A stretch of DNA of 64,000 nucleotides from Dyadobacter sp. CY345 (lineage in GTDB: Bacteria; Bacteroidota; Bacteroidia; Cytophagales; Spirosomataceae): positions 1 through 64,000 of the forward strand of contig NZ_JAKFFS010000004.1 in assembly GCF_021502725.1 (NCBI RefSeq), written 5' to 3'. Positions 15,499 to 23,694 of this stretch are shown piece after piece. Both the position numbers and the translations under genes were made by a program. Below the pieces are notes generated by a model. It was given only the letters and a program-made list of their open reading frames with translations. It was not told where the DNA came from and ran no database searches. Position 1 is the first letter of the stretch, and every line of letters begins with the position of its first letter.

Positions 15499-17475
15499 TC
15501 AGAATTTCCAGCGAACGAAAGCTTCCATTGCTTCATATTCTGCAAGACCTAAATTATCATACAATTTCGCTGTTCCCTGGTTACGCTCCTCAGCACGCTG
15601 CCAGAACTCACGGGAATCATCGCCCTGGAATACCACACCGTCTTTTTGTGACTGGTGCTTGAAAATTCCCTGACGTTTTTTCAAAACCTGGTCCGGACTC
15701 ATCGGCACAGCCATTTCGATTTCATAAATATCCCACTCAGCCCATGCACCGCGGTATAACCATACCCAGCAATCTTTCATGAAATTTTTGTGTTTCGAGC
15801 GTTCAAGTGCAGCCTCAATAGCATCCCAGCAAACTTTATGCGTTCCATGCGGATCGGCAAAGTCGCCGGCTGCATAAATTTGATGAGGTTTGATCTCCTC
15901 AATAATGTTTTCGATAATTTTGATATCCTCTTCTCCAATAGGGTTTTTCTGAACGGTACCAGTTTCGTAAAATGGCATATTAAGAAAATGTGCGTTCTCA
16001 GTTGGAATACCAACAAAACGACAAGTTGCTTTTGCTTCACCACGACGTAAAGTTCCTTTTACGTGGCGAATCTCTGGCGTGTCAATTTCGCTGTCCTTGG
16101 TATGTCTTAAAAATTCTTTTGCGTCTGTAAAAATCTTCGTCGCTTCCGGACTATTGATACCAAATTCTTTATTAAAATCGACAACGAAATCAATGAAACG
16201 AAGGGCTTCATCATCCGCTACTGCGATATTTCCGGAAGTCTGGTATGCCACATGCACTTCATGTCCCTGATCTACCAGGCGTTGGAAAGTACCACCCATT
16301 GAAATAATATCATCATCTGGATGCGGGCTGAAAATAAGTACGCGTTTTTTAGCAGGCTGCGCACGTTCCGGACGATTTGTATCGTCCGCATTGGCTTTTC
16401 CACCAGGCCATCCTGTAATCGTATGTTGCAACTGATTGAAAACATTGATATTGATCTCATACCCAGCTCCATATTGTGCCAGCAGATCACTCATACCATT
16501 GTCATTATAATCCTTGTCCGTAAGTTTCAGAATCGGTTTTTTAAGGCTTTGCGACAAATGGGTCACAGCCTTTTTGATCATTTTATTATCCCAAACAACA
16601 GAATCAACAGCCCAAGGGGATTTCACACGGGTTAATTCAGAAGCAGCACTTTCATCCAATATAAAAGCAACATTTGGATGTGCCTGAAGATAAGACGCAG
16701 GATTACGTTCAGTAACAGGTCCTTCAACAGCACCTCTGATCACGGCAGCCTTGCGTTCACCCCATGCCAGCAAAACAATACGACGCGCGCCTAATATAGG
16801 AGCAACACCTAATGTGATCGCTTTGCGAGGAACCTTGTGCAATCCACCAAATTCCATCGCAGCCGCAGCACGTGTCGAATGGTCAAGTGTGATCAGACGT
16901 GTACGTGCATTGATCAGGGAACCAGGCTCATTGAAACCAATGTGACCATTTCCACCAATACCTAAAAGCTGAAAATCAAGTCCGCCAACTGCATTTATTT
17001 TATTTTCGTAAGAAGCGCAGTAATCACGCACCATTGCCGCAGGAATTGTACCATCTGGCAGGAAATAATTTTCTGATGGTATATCGACATGATCAAACAA
17101 TTGCTCTTTCATGAACCGATGATAACTATGAATAGAATCCGGCTCCATTTGGTAATATTCATCCAGGTTGAATGAAATCACGTTTTTAAAGCTGAGGCCT
17201 TCCTCTTTATGCATCTTAACCAGTTTTGCATAAACGGTTTTAGGAGAAGAACCTGTCGCCAACCCCAAAACACAAGGCTTGCCTTCTTTTTGTTTCTGAC
17301 GGATAAGATCTGCTATTTCCTGAGCCACCGCGTTGGAAGCGTCTTTCGAATCTGCAAAGATCTGGGTTGGAATCTTTTCGTAGGTAATCGGCTGTCCGAC
17401 ACTTTCGCCTGAGACAATAGCAGTATCAGCTGCCTGCATCAAAATTGTTTCGGGATTGAGAGATTGTTGATCCAT
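15499..17475 (-). CDS. nagB: glucosamine-6-phosphate deaminase fused to a PIG-L/LmbE-like domain
   Basis: 658 residues, two domains. Residues about 35-310 are NagB: LGLATGSSPKTVYAKL, FNLDEYY, GIGGNGHIGFNEPGS with the active-site aspartate and histidine. It converts glucosamine 6-phosphate into fructose 6-phosphate and ammonia. Residues about 375-658 resemble PIG-L/LmbE N-deacetylases: LIFSPHPDDDIISMGGT carries the zinc motif PHPDDD and AAGDFADPHGTHKVC the downstream histidines. A deacetylase half could supply deaminase substrate, but this is inference. The double-length protein is typical of Bacteroidota, where it is usually annotated only as NagB. It is a single gene between its own terminator and an AT-rich leader. 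Confidence 0.92.
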   Translation of the reverse strand: MDQQSLNPETILMQAADTAIVSGESVGQPITYEKIPTQIFADSKDASNAVAQEIADLIRQKQKEGKPCVLGLATGSSPKTVYAKLVKMHKEEGLSFKNVISFNLDEYYQMEPDSIHSYHRFMKEQLFDHVDIPSENYFLPDGTIPAAMVRDYCASYENKINAVGGLDFQLLGIGGNGHIGFNEPGSLINARTRLITLDHSTRAAAAMEFGGLHKVPRKAITLGVAPILGARRIVLLAWGERKAAVIRGAVEGPVTERNPASYLQAHPNVAFILDESAASELTRVKSPWAVDSVVWDNKMIKKAVTHLSQSLKKPILKLTDKDYNDNGMSDLLAQYGAGYEININVFNQLQHTITGWPGGKANADDTNRPERAQPAKKRVLIFSPHPDDDIISMGGTFQRLVDQGHEVHVAYQTSGNIAVADDEALRFIDFVVDFNKEFGINSPEATKIFTDAKEFLRHTKDSEIDTPEIRHVKGTLRRGEAKATCRFVGIPTENAHFLNMPFYETGTVQKNPIGEEDIKIIENIIEEIKPHQIYAAGDFADPHGTHKVCWDAIEAALERSKHKNFMKDCWVWLYRGAWAEWDIYEIEMAVPMSPDQVLKKRQGIFKHQSQKDGVVFQGDDSREFWQRAEERNQGTAKLYDNLGLAEYEAMEAFVRWKF

Positions 17476-17824
17476 GGGTTTAATTAAATGTGAGTTCTAA
17501 TCAAGAGTTTAGTAAGAATGAACTGGAATAGCCGGTTTAGAAAATTCTTTAAATCCTTCTGATAAATTTAATCATAATAAGACGAACCAGATAGGGAAGC
17601 TTAAAGTTATGATAAAAATATTGCGCGTAAAATTACAACAGAAAGTGAATATTATTAAAATAATTTAAAAATAACTTTTGTGCAATTAGATTAAGGGTGC
17701 TCGTACACGCATACGCTTCAAGACTATTTCATGATAAAGTGTATGTTAAAATTTCATTACCAAATAATCTATTGTATTTTTGTACCCTGTTAGAAAAATA
17801 TCACATCATTTCAAGAGAAATACC
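17476..17824. promoter_or_regulatory. nagB-glyA divergent region with a -7 box for glyA
   Basis: 349 nt without a gene. The sequence TATTTTTG at 17775-17782 matches the Bacteroidota -7 element TAnnTTTG and lies 42 nt before the glyA start. No TTG or TTTG is found at the matching -33 distance, so it is a half-supported promoter. I saw no promoter on the nagB side and no riboswitch-like structure. Confidence 0.4.
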
Positions 17825-19129
17825 ATGTCTACACTCACAAGCGTCGTACGTGATACCCAAGTTTTTGACCTTATTAATAAAGAAAAACATCGTCAGGAAT
17901 CAGGTATCGAGCTGATTGCTTCCGAAAATTTTACATCCAAGCAAGTGATGGAAGCGTCAGGAAGTGTGCTTACCAATAAGTATGCAGAAGGTCTTCCGGG
18001 CAAGCGTTACTACGGTGGCTGTGAAGTAGTTGATGAAATTGAACAAATTGCTATTGACCGTTTGAAAGAGTTATTCGGTGCAACATGGGCAAATGTTCAG
18101 CCTCACTCGGGTGCTCAGGCAAATATGGCGGTTTTTGTGGCCTGTTTGAATCCTGGTGATAAGATCATGGGTTTCAACCTTGCACACGGAGGTCACCTTT
18201 CTCACGGGTCTCCGGTAAACATTTCAGGTAAATATTTCCAACCGGTATTTTACGGCGTAGAAGCGGAAACAGGCCTTATCAACTGGGACAAAGTGGAAGA
18301 AACTGCGTTGAAGGAACGTCCGAAATTGTTGATCTGCGGTGCGTCTGCATATAGCCGTGACTGGGATTATGAAAGGCTTCGTAACATTGCTGACCAGATC
18401 GGAGCCATTCTTTTGGCTGATATTTCTCACCCGGCTGCGCTTATCGCAAAAGGTTTGTTGAATGATCCTATGGGACATTGCCATATTGTTACCACAACAA
18501 CGCATAAAACATTGCGCGGACCTCGCGGTGGTGTCATCATGATGCGTGACGATTTTGAAAACCCTTTCGGTATCACAACACAAAAAGGACAACTTCGTAC
18601 CATGTCATCTTTGCTTGATTCAGGTGTTTTCCCTGGAACACAAGGCGGACCGTTAGAACATATTATTGCTGCCAAAGCGGTTGCTTTTGGTGAGGCGCTT
18701 AGCGAAGGATATTATAATTACGCTGTGCAGGTTGCTAAAAATGCACAAGCCATGGCAAAAGCATTTGTAGAAAAAGGATATCAGATTATTTCTGGTGGAA
18801 CAGACAATCACTTGATGCTGATTGACTTGCGAACTAAAAATGGAATTGCTTCTGGTCTTACCGGGAAACTTGCTGAAAATACTTTGATCAAGGCTGATAT
18901 CACGATCAACAAAAATATGGTGCCTTTCGATGACAAATCTCCGATGGTAACTTCGGGTATGCGTGTAGGATCGGCCGCTATGACTTCACGTGGATTGCTT
19001 GAAACTGATATGGAGCGCATCGTCGATCTGATCGATACAGTTTTGGTTAACCATGATCAGGATACAAAAATTGCAGCTGTGAAACAGGAGATCAATAACT
19101 GGATGACTCAGTATCCACTGTACAGCTAA
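17825..19129 (+). CDS. glyA: serine hydroxymethyltransferase
   Basis: 434 residues. It interconverts serine and glycine with tetrahydrofolate and supplies one-carbon units. Family signatures: [42 protein letters not shown], and the pyridoxal-phosphate lysine in [14 protein letters not shown] (residues about 220-235). ATG 17825 gives [14 protein letters not shown]; a longer in-frame reading from 17780 has no support and would include the promoter region. A terminator follows at 19154. Confidence 0.97.
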   Translation: MSTLTSVVRDTQVFDLINKEKHRQESGIELIASENFTSKQVMEASGSVLTNKYAEGLPGKRYYGGCEVVDEIEQIAIDRLKELFGATWANVQPHSGAQANMAVFVACLNPGDKIMGFNLAHGGHLSHGSPVNISGKYFQPVFYGVEAETGLINWDKVEETALKERPKLLICGASAYSRDWDYERLRNIADQIGAILLADISHPAALIAKGLLNDPMGHCHIVTTTTHKTLRGPRGGVIMMRDDFENPFGITTQKGQLRTMSSLLDSGVFPGTQGGPLEHIIAAKAVAFGEALSEGYYNYAVQVAKNAQAMAKAFVEKGYQIISGGTDNHLMLIDLRTKNGIASGLTGKLAENTLIKADITINKNMVPFDDKSPMVTSGMRVGSAAMTSRGLLETDMERIVDLIDTVLVNHDQDTKIAAVKQEINNWMTQYPLYS

Positions 19130-19153
19130 TTTATAGTAATTTATAAGAAATTC

Positions 19154-19200
19154 AACTGCGTAACGTTACTGATAATGTAATTGTTACGCAGTTTTCTTTT
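19154..19200 (+). terminator. terminator after glyA
   Basis: AACTGCGTAAC (19154-19164) pairs with GTTACGCAGTT (about 19183-19193) over 11 bp and is followed by TTCTTTTTG. It begins 25 nt after the glyA stop. Confidence 0.8.
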
Positions 19201-19330
19201 TGTCTGGAAAAGATTTTTTAACTTATTTTCAAAGCAGGAATTGTGGCGAAAAAATAAAAAATCAAACAAAAAGTTAATATAATAAAGAACAGCTATTTAA
19301 GCTGACTGTAAAGAATTGTGCGAGAAGTGT

Positions 19331-19359
19331 TTTGACTTAAATAAGTTTTCATAACTTTG
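19331..19359 (+). promoter_or_regulatory. Bacteroidota-type promoter of the TPR gene
   Basis: TTTG at 19331-19334 and TAACTTTG at 19352-19359 with a 17-bp spacer match the -33/-7 consensus of the phylum exactly. The start codon of the TPR gene is 26 nt behind the -7 box, so the leader would be about 20 nt. Confidence 0.75.
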
Positions 19360-19384
19360 CACTCCAAAATACGAATTAATTGAT

Positions 19385-20086
19385 ATGAGCAAGAAAATTA
19401 CGGACGAGTCCGGGCTTGAAATTATTGAAACTCCGGAAGCGTTAGCAGGCCAGATCAATAAGGCTGAAGTTTTTTTCCTTAAAAATCGCAAAGTACTGAT
19501 AGGTATCGGAGGAGCAATCCTTGTGGCAGTAGTAGCGTTTGCGGGATATCGTTTTTATATAGATGGACAAGAAGGAACGGCACAAAATGCACTTTCCTCT
19601 GTGGTTTATGACTTCGAGGCTGATTCTTTGTCAAAAGCATTGAACGGAAGCGGAGGAAACGAAGGACTTTTGTCTATTGCTGATAGCTATAAAGGTACAG
19701 ACGCTGCGAATCTTGCAAACTTTTACGCAGGTGTTGCTTTGCTGAAGCAAGGAAAATACGACGATGCAATCAGTCACCTTGAATCCTTCAGTTCTTCTGA
19801 TCTGTTGGTTCATGCGCGTGCTCAATCATTGATCGGTGATGCATATCTTGAAAAAAATCAGCCAGCTGAGGCTATTTCTTATTACAAGAAGGCGGCTGAC
19901 AACGATAAAAACGAATTTTTTACACCAGTTTATTTAATGAAGCTTGCACTCGCTCAAGAAAAGGCGAACCAGGCTGCTGATGCTATTGCTTCCTATAAAC
20001 GTATTATCGAAGAATTCCCACTTTCATCGGAAGTTGTGAATGCTAAGAAATATATGGGATTGTTAGAGGGACAAGTCGGCAAATAA
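19385..20086 (+). CDS. membrane-anchored tetratricopeptide-repeat protein
   Basis: 233 residues. A cytoplasmic N-terminus of about 35 residues, one transmembrane helix (VLIGIGGAILVAVVAFAGYRFYI, about 37-60), then TPR-like helical pairs: ANFYAGVALLKQGKYDDAISHLE, AQSLIGDAYLEKNQPAEAISYYKKAA and LALAQEKANQAADAIASYKRII. The layout matches YfgM-like ancillary proteins of the Sec/BAM pathway in other bacteria, but function here is unproven. It is monocistronic between its own promoter and a terminator. Confidence 0.85.
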   Translation: MSKKITDESGLEIIETPEALAGQINKAEVFFLKNRKVLIGIGGAILVAVVAFAGYRFYIDGQEGTAQNALSSVVYDFEADSLSKALNGSGGNEGLLSIADSYKGTDAANLANFYAGVALLKQGKYDDAISHLESFSSSDLLVHARAQSLIGDAYLEKNQPAEAISYYKKAADNDKNEFFTPVYLMKLALAQEKANQAADAIASYKRIIEEFPLSSEVVNAKKYMGLLEGQVGK

Positions 20087-20107
20087 ATGGTAATACATTA
20101 TTGTTCC

Positions 20108-20147
20108 AAAAAAGGATAAAGCCGACACTGGTTTTATCCTTTTTTTA
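20108..20147 (+). terminator. terminator after the TPR gene
   Basis: AAAGGATAAA (20111-20120) pairs with TTTATCCTTT (about 20133-20142) with a 12-nt loop and a T-run. It lies 22 nt after the stop of the TPR gene. Confidence 0.82.
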
Positions 20148-20191
20148 TATAAAATATTTTGACTCATAATCGAACATTAACAAGTACTTAT

Positions 20192-20692
20192 ATGTCCAGT
20201 GCAGATAAAAATCTAAGTGTTTTCAATACGACAGGACTTCCTGATATCAGTAATAAAAAATTCGCGATCGTGGTTGCGGAATGGAACAGCGAGGTCACTG
20301 AAAAACTTTTTGAAGGAGCGTATCAGACTTTGATCACTTACGGTGCTTTGGAATCCAACATCGAAAGAGGAAATGTTCCAGGCAGTTTTGAATTAACTCT
20401 TGGTGCTCACTGGTTTGCTCAACGCGAAGATATTGATGCTGTGATCGCCTTAGGCGTAGTCATCCAGGGAGAAACAAAACATAATGATTACATCAATCAC
20501 GCCGTTGCACAAGGCATTACAAACATCAGCATCCAAAATAACAAACCTGTAATTTTCGGTGTCTTGACCCCAAACAACATGGAACAAGCCATCGACAGAG
20601 CTGGCGGAGCATTTGGTAACAAAGGTGACGAAGCAGCGATGACGGCCATCAAAATGGTGGGGCTGAAGGATCAGGTTTTTGTCAAGAAATAG
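20192..20692 (+). CDS. ribH: 6,7-dimethyl-8-ribityllumazine synthase
   Basis: 166 residues from ATG 20192; an upstream TTG in the same frame (20159) gives an extra non-conserved segment and is less likely. It makes the direct precursor of riboflavin. Family motifs: VVAEWNSEVTEKLFEGA, GSFELTLGAHW, ALGVVIQGETKHNDYI with the catalytic histidine in KHND, and PVIFGVLTPNNMEQAIDRAGG. No other rib gene is adjacent and no FMN riboswitch-like leader is seen. Confidence 0.96.
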   Translation: MSSADKNLSVFNTTGLPDISNKKFAIVVAEWNSEVTEKLFEGAYQTLITYGALESNIERGNVPGSFELTLGAHWFAQREDIDAVIALGVVIQGETKHNDYINHAVAQGITNISIQNNKPVIFGVLTPNNMEQAIDRAGGAFGNKGDEAAMTAIKMVGLKDQVFVKK

Positions 20693-20866
20693 TCAGGAGG
20701 TGGTCAGGAAATTCACATTTATTGTCAGGTGTAGTAAGAGGTGGGCATTTGTTGCGGCCGCCGCGCGGTCAAGAGTAGTCAGGAAATAGTCAAGATCGTT
20801 TTACGAGCAATAACAACATCTGACAACATCTGACAAAAAATGACAATCCCTGACAACTTCCTGACC
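20692..20866. repeat. helically phased GTCA / TGAC repeat array
   Basis: In the 215-nt gap between ribH and aspartate kinase, GTCA occurs at 20692, 20703, 20724, 20768, 20778 and 20789, and its inverse TGAC at 20821, 20831, 20841, 20851 and 20862. Neighbouring copies are 10 or 11 bp apart (or 21 and 44, multiples of that). The right half reads as a degenerate 10-bp tandem repeat starting TGACAACATC; the left half is in the opposite orientation. A GC-rich palindrome (GCGGCCGC) stands between them. Function unknown; it may be a protein-binding array or an expanding short repeat. Confidence 0.7.
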
Positions 20867-20907
20867 CTTAAAATTTAGTAAATCAAAAATTTCAATAATT
20901 AATAATT

Positions 20908-22266
20908 ATGCAAGTTTGGAAATTTGGCGGCACTTCGGTTGGGAAACCTGAACGTATGCACTCAATCCGTGAACTTCTTTTGACGGATCCAAGTCGGAAA
21001 ATTGTAGTATTATCTGCTTTGTCGGGTTCAACCAATGCGCTTATCGCAATAGGGGAATCTGCCAAAGCAAATGACGATGCGTCAGCTTCGAAACAGATCG
21101 ATGATTTGAAAGCACATTACGATGCTTTTATCAAGGAGCTCTTTTCTACCGAAGCAGGTCTTGCCAAGGGACAGGAAATTATTGATAATGAATTTGGATT
21201 TATTCGTTCGCTGGTTGGTATCAAACCTTTTGCTTCTAAACAGGAAAAGGAAATTGTTGCGGAGGGTGAATTGTTGAGTACTCAGCTTTTCCAGGGATAT
21301 CTGGAAGAAGTAGGGGATAATTCTGTGTTACTTCCTGCTTTGGAATTTATGCGTATTGACGCAGATAACGAACCAGAACTTGAAAAAATCGAAGAAAAAC
21401 TTACTGCGATTTTAGCACAACATCCGGATAAACAAACGATCGTTACCCAGGGGTTTATTTGCAGAAACCCGCGTGAGGAGGTTGATAACCTGAAACGCGG
21501 CGGTTCTGATTATACTGCCTCTTTGATCGGCGGTGCCATTCGTGCTGAAGAAATCCAGATATGGACGGATATCGACGGAATGCATAACAACGATCCCCGT
21601 ATTGTGAAACGCACTTTCCCTATTCGTGAACTTACGTTTGAAGAAGCTGCTGAACTGGCCTATTTTGGTGCAAAAATTCTTCACCCAAGCACGATTACGC
21701 CTGCGAAACTTCGTGGTGTACCGGTTCGTTTGAAAAATACAATGCAGCCGGAAGCTCCGGGAACGCTTATCGCCACGCAGTCTTCTGACAGAGAAATAAA
21801 AGCGATCGCTGCGAAAGATAATATTACAGCGATATACATTCATTCGACCCGTATGCTGAATGCATATGGCTTCCTGAGACGCGTTTTTGAGATTTTCGAA
21901 AAATACAAAACGCCGGTGGATATGATCACTACTTCGGAAGTGTCGGTATCGGTAACAATTGATAATTCAGAACACCTGGAATCGATCACAGCAGAGTTGC
22001 GTGAATTTGCCGATCTGGAAGAAAATGACAGCGATCAGAATATTATTTGTGTTGTTGGGAATTTCAGTGCCGACAAAGAAGGAATTGCTTTAAAAGTACT
22101 TGACGCGATGAAAAATATACCTATACGAATGATTTCGTATGGTGCTTCGGAGCATAATCTTTCGCTTTTGATTCATTCGAAATACAAAGCAGAAGCGCTT
22201 AACGTGCTAAACGAGCGTCTATTTTATTATGAAGATGCGATGAAAGATATTTTCACGGCACCGTGA
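20908..22266 (+). CDS. aspartate kinase (monofunctional)
   Basis: 452 residues. It phosphorylates aspartate, the first step towards lysine, threonine, methionine and diaminopimelate. The kinase domain carries VWKFGGTSVGKPERM at the N-terminus, TQGFICRNP, GGSDYTASLIGGAIRAEEIQIWTDIDGM and PRIVKRTFPIRELTFEEAAELAYFGAKILHP. Two C-terminal ACT domains (about 300-450) would bind the regulatory amino acid. No homoserine dehydrogenase part is fused. The leader carries the phased repeat array. Which isoform (lysine- or threonine-sensitive) cannot be told. Confidence 0.95.
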   Translation: MQVWKFGGTSVGKPERMHSIRELLLTDPSRKIVVLSALSGSTNALIAIGESAKANDDASASKQIDDLKAHYDAFIKELFSTEAGLAKGQEIIDNEFGFIRSLVGIKPFASKQEKEIVAEGELLSTQLFQGYLEEVGDNSVLLPALEFMRIDADNEPELEKIEEKLTAILAQHPDKQTIVTQGFICRNPREEVDNLKRGGSDYTASLIGGAIRAEEIQIWTDIDGMHNNDPRIVKRTFPIRELTFEEAAELAYFGAKILHPSTITPAKLRGVPVRLKNTMQPEAPGTLIATQSSDREIKAIAAKDNITAIYIHSTRMLNAYGFLRRVFEIFEKYKTPVDMITTSEVSVSVTIDNSEHLESITAELREFADLEENDSDQNIICVVGNFSADKEGIALKVLDAMKNIPIRMISYGASEHNLSLLIHSKYKAEALNVLNERLFYYEDAMKDIFTAP

Positions 22267-22298
22267 TATTTCACACCTGATCATTTATCCGGCGATTA

Positions 22299-22345
22299 GC
22301 TGTTGGCATTTAGCTAATAGCCAATCGCTAAAAGCTAATAGCCAA
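22299..22345 (+). repeat. short direct repeats before serS
   Basis: GCTAATAGCCAA occurs at 22313-22324 and again at 22334-22345, 21 bp apart, preceded by related AGCT-containing segments (TTAGCTGTTGGC at about 22296). The last copy ends 2 nt before the serS start codon. Hairpins between TTGGC and GCCAA parts are possible. A similar ATAGCT / AGCTAT inverted repeat lies at 57222-57236. Role unknown. Confidence 0.5.
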
Positions 22346-22347
22346 AC

Positions 22348-23640
22348 ATGTTACAAACAACTTTTATCCGCGAAAACAGAGAACTGACAATCGCCGGATT
22401 GACGAAAAAAAATTACAAAGATCCGGAAGCGGCTGTTGACAGGATTATAGAACTTGACCGTCTGCGTCGTGAAACACAGCAGGAGCTTGATGCTGTATTG
22501 ACGCAATCCAATGCAAAAGCAAAGGAAATTGGTGGCCTGATGAAGGAGGGCAAAAAAGCCGAAGCGGAAATTGCAAAAGGTGAAACGGCTGCTTTGAAAG
22601 AAAGGTCGAAATTATTGGAAGAGCAGCATAAGGCAACGGAAGAAGAGTTGTTGGCTGAGCTGGTAAAACTTCCAAATCTTCCGCACGAAAGCGTTCCGGA
22701 AGGGCGTACGGCTGAGGATAATGTCAATGAACTGGAAGCAGGTGCGAAACCCGTACTTCCGGAAGGTGCCCAGGCGCATTGGGATCTGATCAAAAAACTG
22801 GGCGGAAAACTTGCTCCGATTATTGATTTCGAACTTGGGAATAAAATTACTGCTGCCGGTTTCCCGGTTTACAAAGGAAAAGCGGCCCGTTTGCAACGTG
22901 CCATGATAGCTTTCTTTTTGGATGAAGCAGGAAAAGCTGGTTATACCGAAGTGCAGGTTCCGATCCTAATCAATGCAGATTCTGGTTTTGGAACAGGACA
23001 ATTACCTGACAAGGAAGGCCAGATGTATCATGACGCCCAGGACGATCTTTATCTAATTCCGACGGCAGAAGTTCCGGTGACGAATTTGTACCGTGACGTG
23101 ATTGTTTCAGAAAACGAATTGCCGGTTAAAAATGTTGCTTATACGCCGTGTTTCCGCCGTGAAGCAGGAAGTTGGGGAGCGCACGTTCGCGGTTTGAACC
23201 GGTTGCACCAGTTTGATAAAATTGAAATTGTACAAATCTGTAAACCGGAAGATTCTTATCAGGCTCTGGCGGATATGTCAGATCATGTTAAGGGCTTGCT
23301 GGAAAAACTTGAATTGCCTTTCCGTATTCTGCGCCTTTGCGGTGGTGATATGGGCTTTACTTCTGCGCTGACTTTTGATTTTGAAGTTTGGTCGGCCGGA
23401 CAGGAAAGATGGCTGGAATGTAGCTCTGTTTCTAATTTTGAAACCTACCAGGCAAATCGTTTGAAATTACGTTACAAAACTGCTGATAAGAAAACACAGT
23501 TGCTGCATACGCTTAATGGCTCAGCTTTGGCTCTGCCACGCATTCTGGCAGCTTTGTTGGAAAACAACCAGCAAGCAGACGGAACAATCCGTGTACCGGC
23601 TGTTTTGGTGCCTTACTGTGGTTTCGATACGATTGAGTAA
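22348..23640 (+). CDS. serS: seryl-tRNA synthetase
   Basis: 430 residues. It charges tRNA-Ser. The N-terminal 110 residues form the long tRNA-binding coiled coil (RRRETQQELDAVLTQSNAKAK and following). The class II core shows motif 2 (CFRREAGSWGAHVRGLNRLHQF), GDMGFTSALTFDFEVW, and motif 3 (GSALALPRILAALLEN). The start MLQTTFIRENRE is the usual one of the family. A terminator follows within 25 nt. Confidence 0.97.
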   Translation: MLQTTFIRENRELTIAGLTKKNYKDPEAAVDRIIELDRLRRETQQELDAVLTQSNAKAKEIGGLMKEGKKAEAEIAKGETAALKERSKLLEEQHKATEEELLAELVKLPNLPHESVPEGRTAEDNVNELEAGAKPVLPEGAQAHWDLIKKLGGKLAPIIDFELGNKITAAGFPVYKGKAARLQRAMIAFFLDEAGKAGYTEVQVPILINADSGFGTGQLPDKEGQMYHDAQDDLYLIPTAEVPVTNLYRDVIVSENELPVKNVAYTPCFRREAGSWGAHVRGLNRLHQFDKIEIVQICKPEDSYQALADMSDHVKGLLEKLELPFRILRLCGGDMGFTSALTFDFEVWSAGQERWLECSSVSNFETYQANRLKLRYKTADKKTQLLHTLNGSALALPRILAALLENNQQADGTIRVPAVLVPYCGFDTIE

Positions 23641-23663
23641 AATATTATTATTTAGTATAGAAT

Positions 23664-23694
23664 TAGCCTTCACGTTCATTGTGAGGGCTTTTTT
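23664..23694. terminator. terminator between serS and the MutS-like gene
   Basis: AGCCTTCAC (about 23665-23673) pairs with GTGAGGGCT (23681-23689) around a 7-nt loop, one G-U or mismatch inside, followed by a run of six T. It ends serS and overlaps the last codon of the convergent MutS-like gene. Confidence 0.7.

Noticed and set aside
17780..17824. Extended N-terminus of serine hydroxymethyltransferase
   Set aside because: The additional residues are not family-like and overlap the -7 box; ATG 17825 gives the standard start.
20087..20191. FMN riboswitch before ribH
   Set aside because: The leader is about 45 nt after the upstream terminator and holds none of the conserved RFN-element sequence.
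20692..20866. CRISPR array
   Set aside because: Repeats are only 4-10 bp, in both orientations, without unique 30-bp spacers or cas genes.
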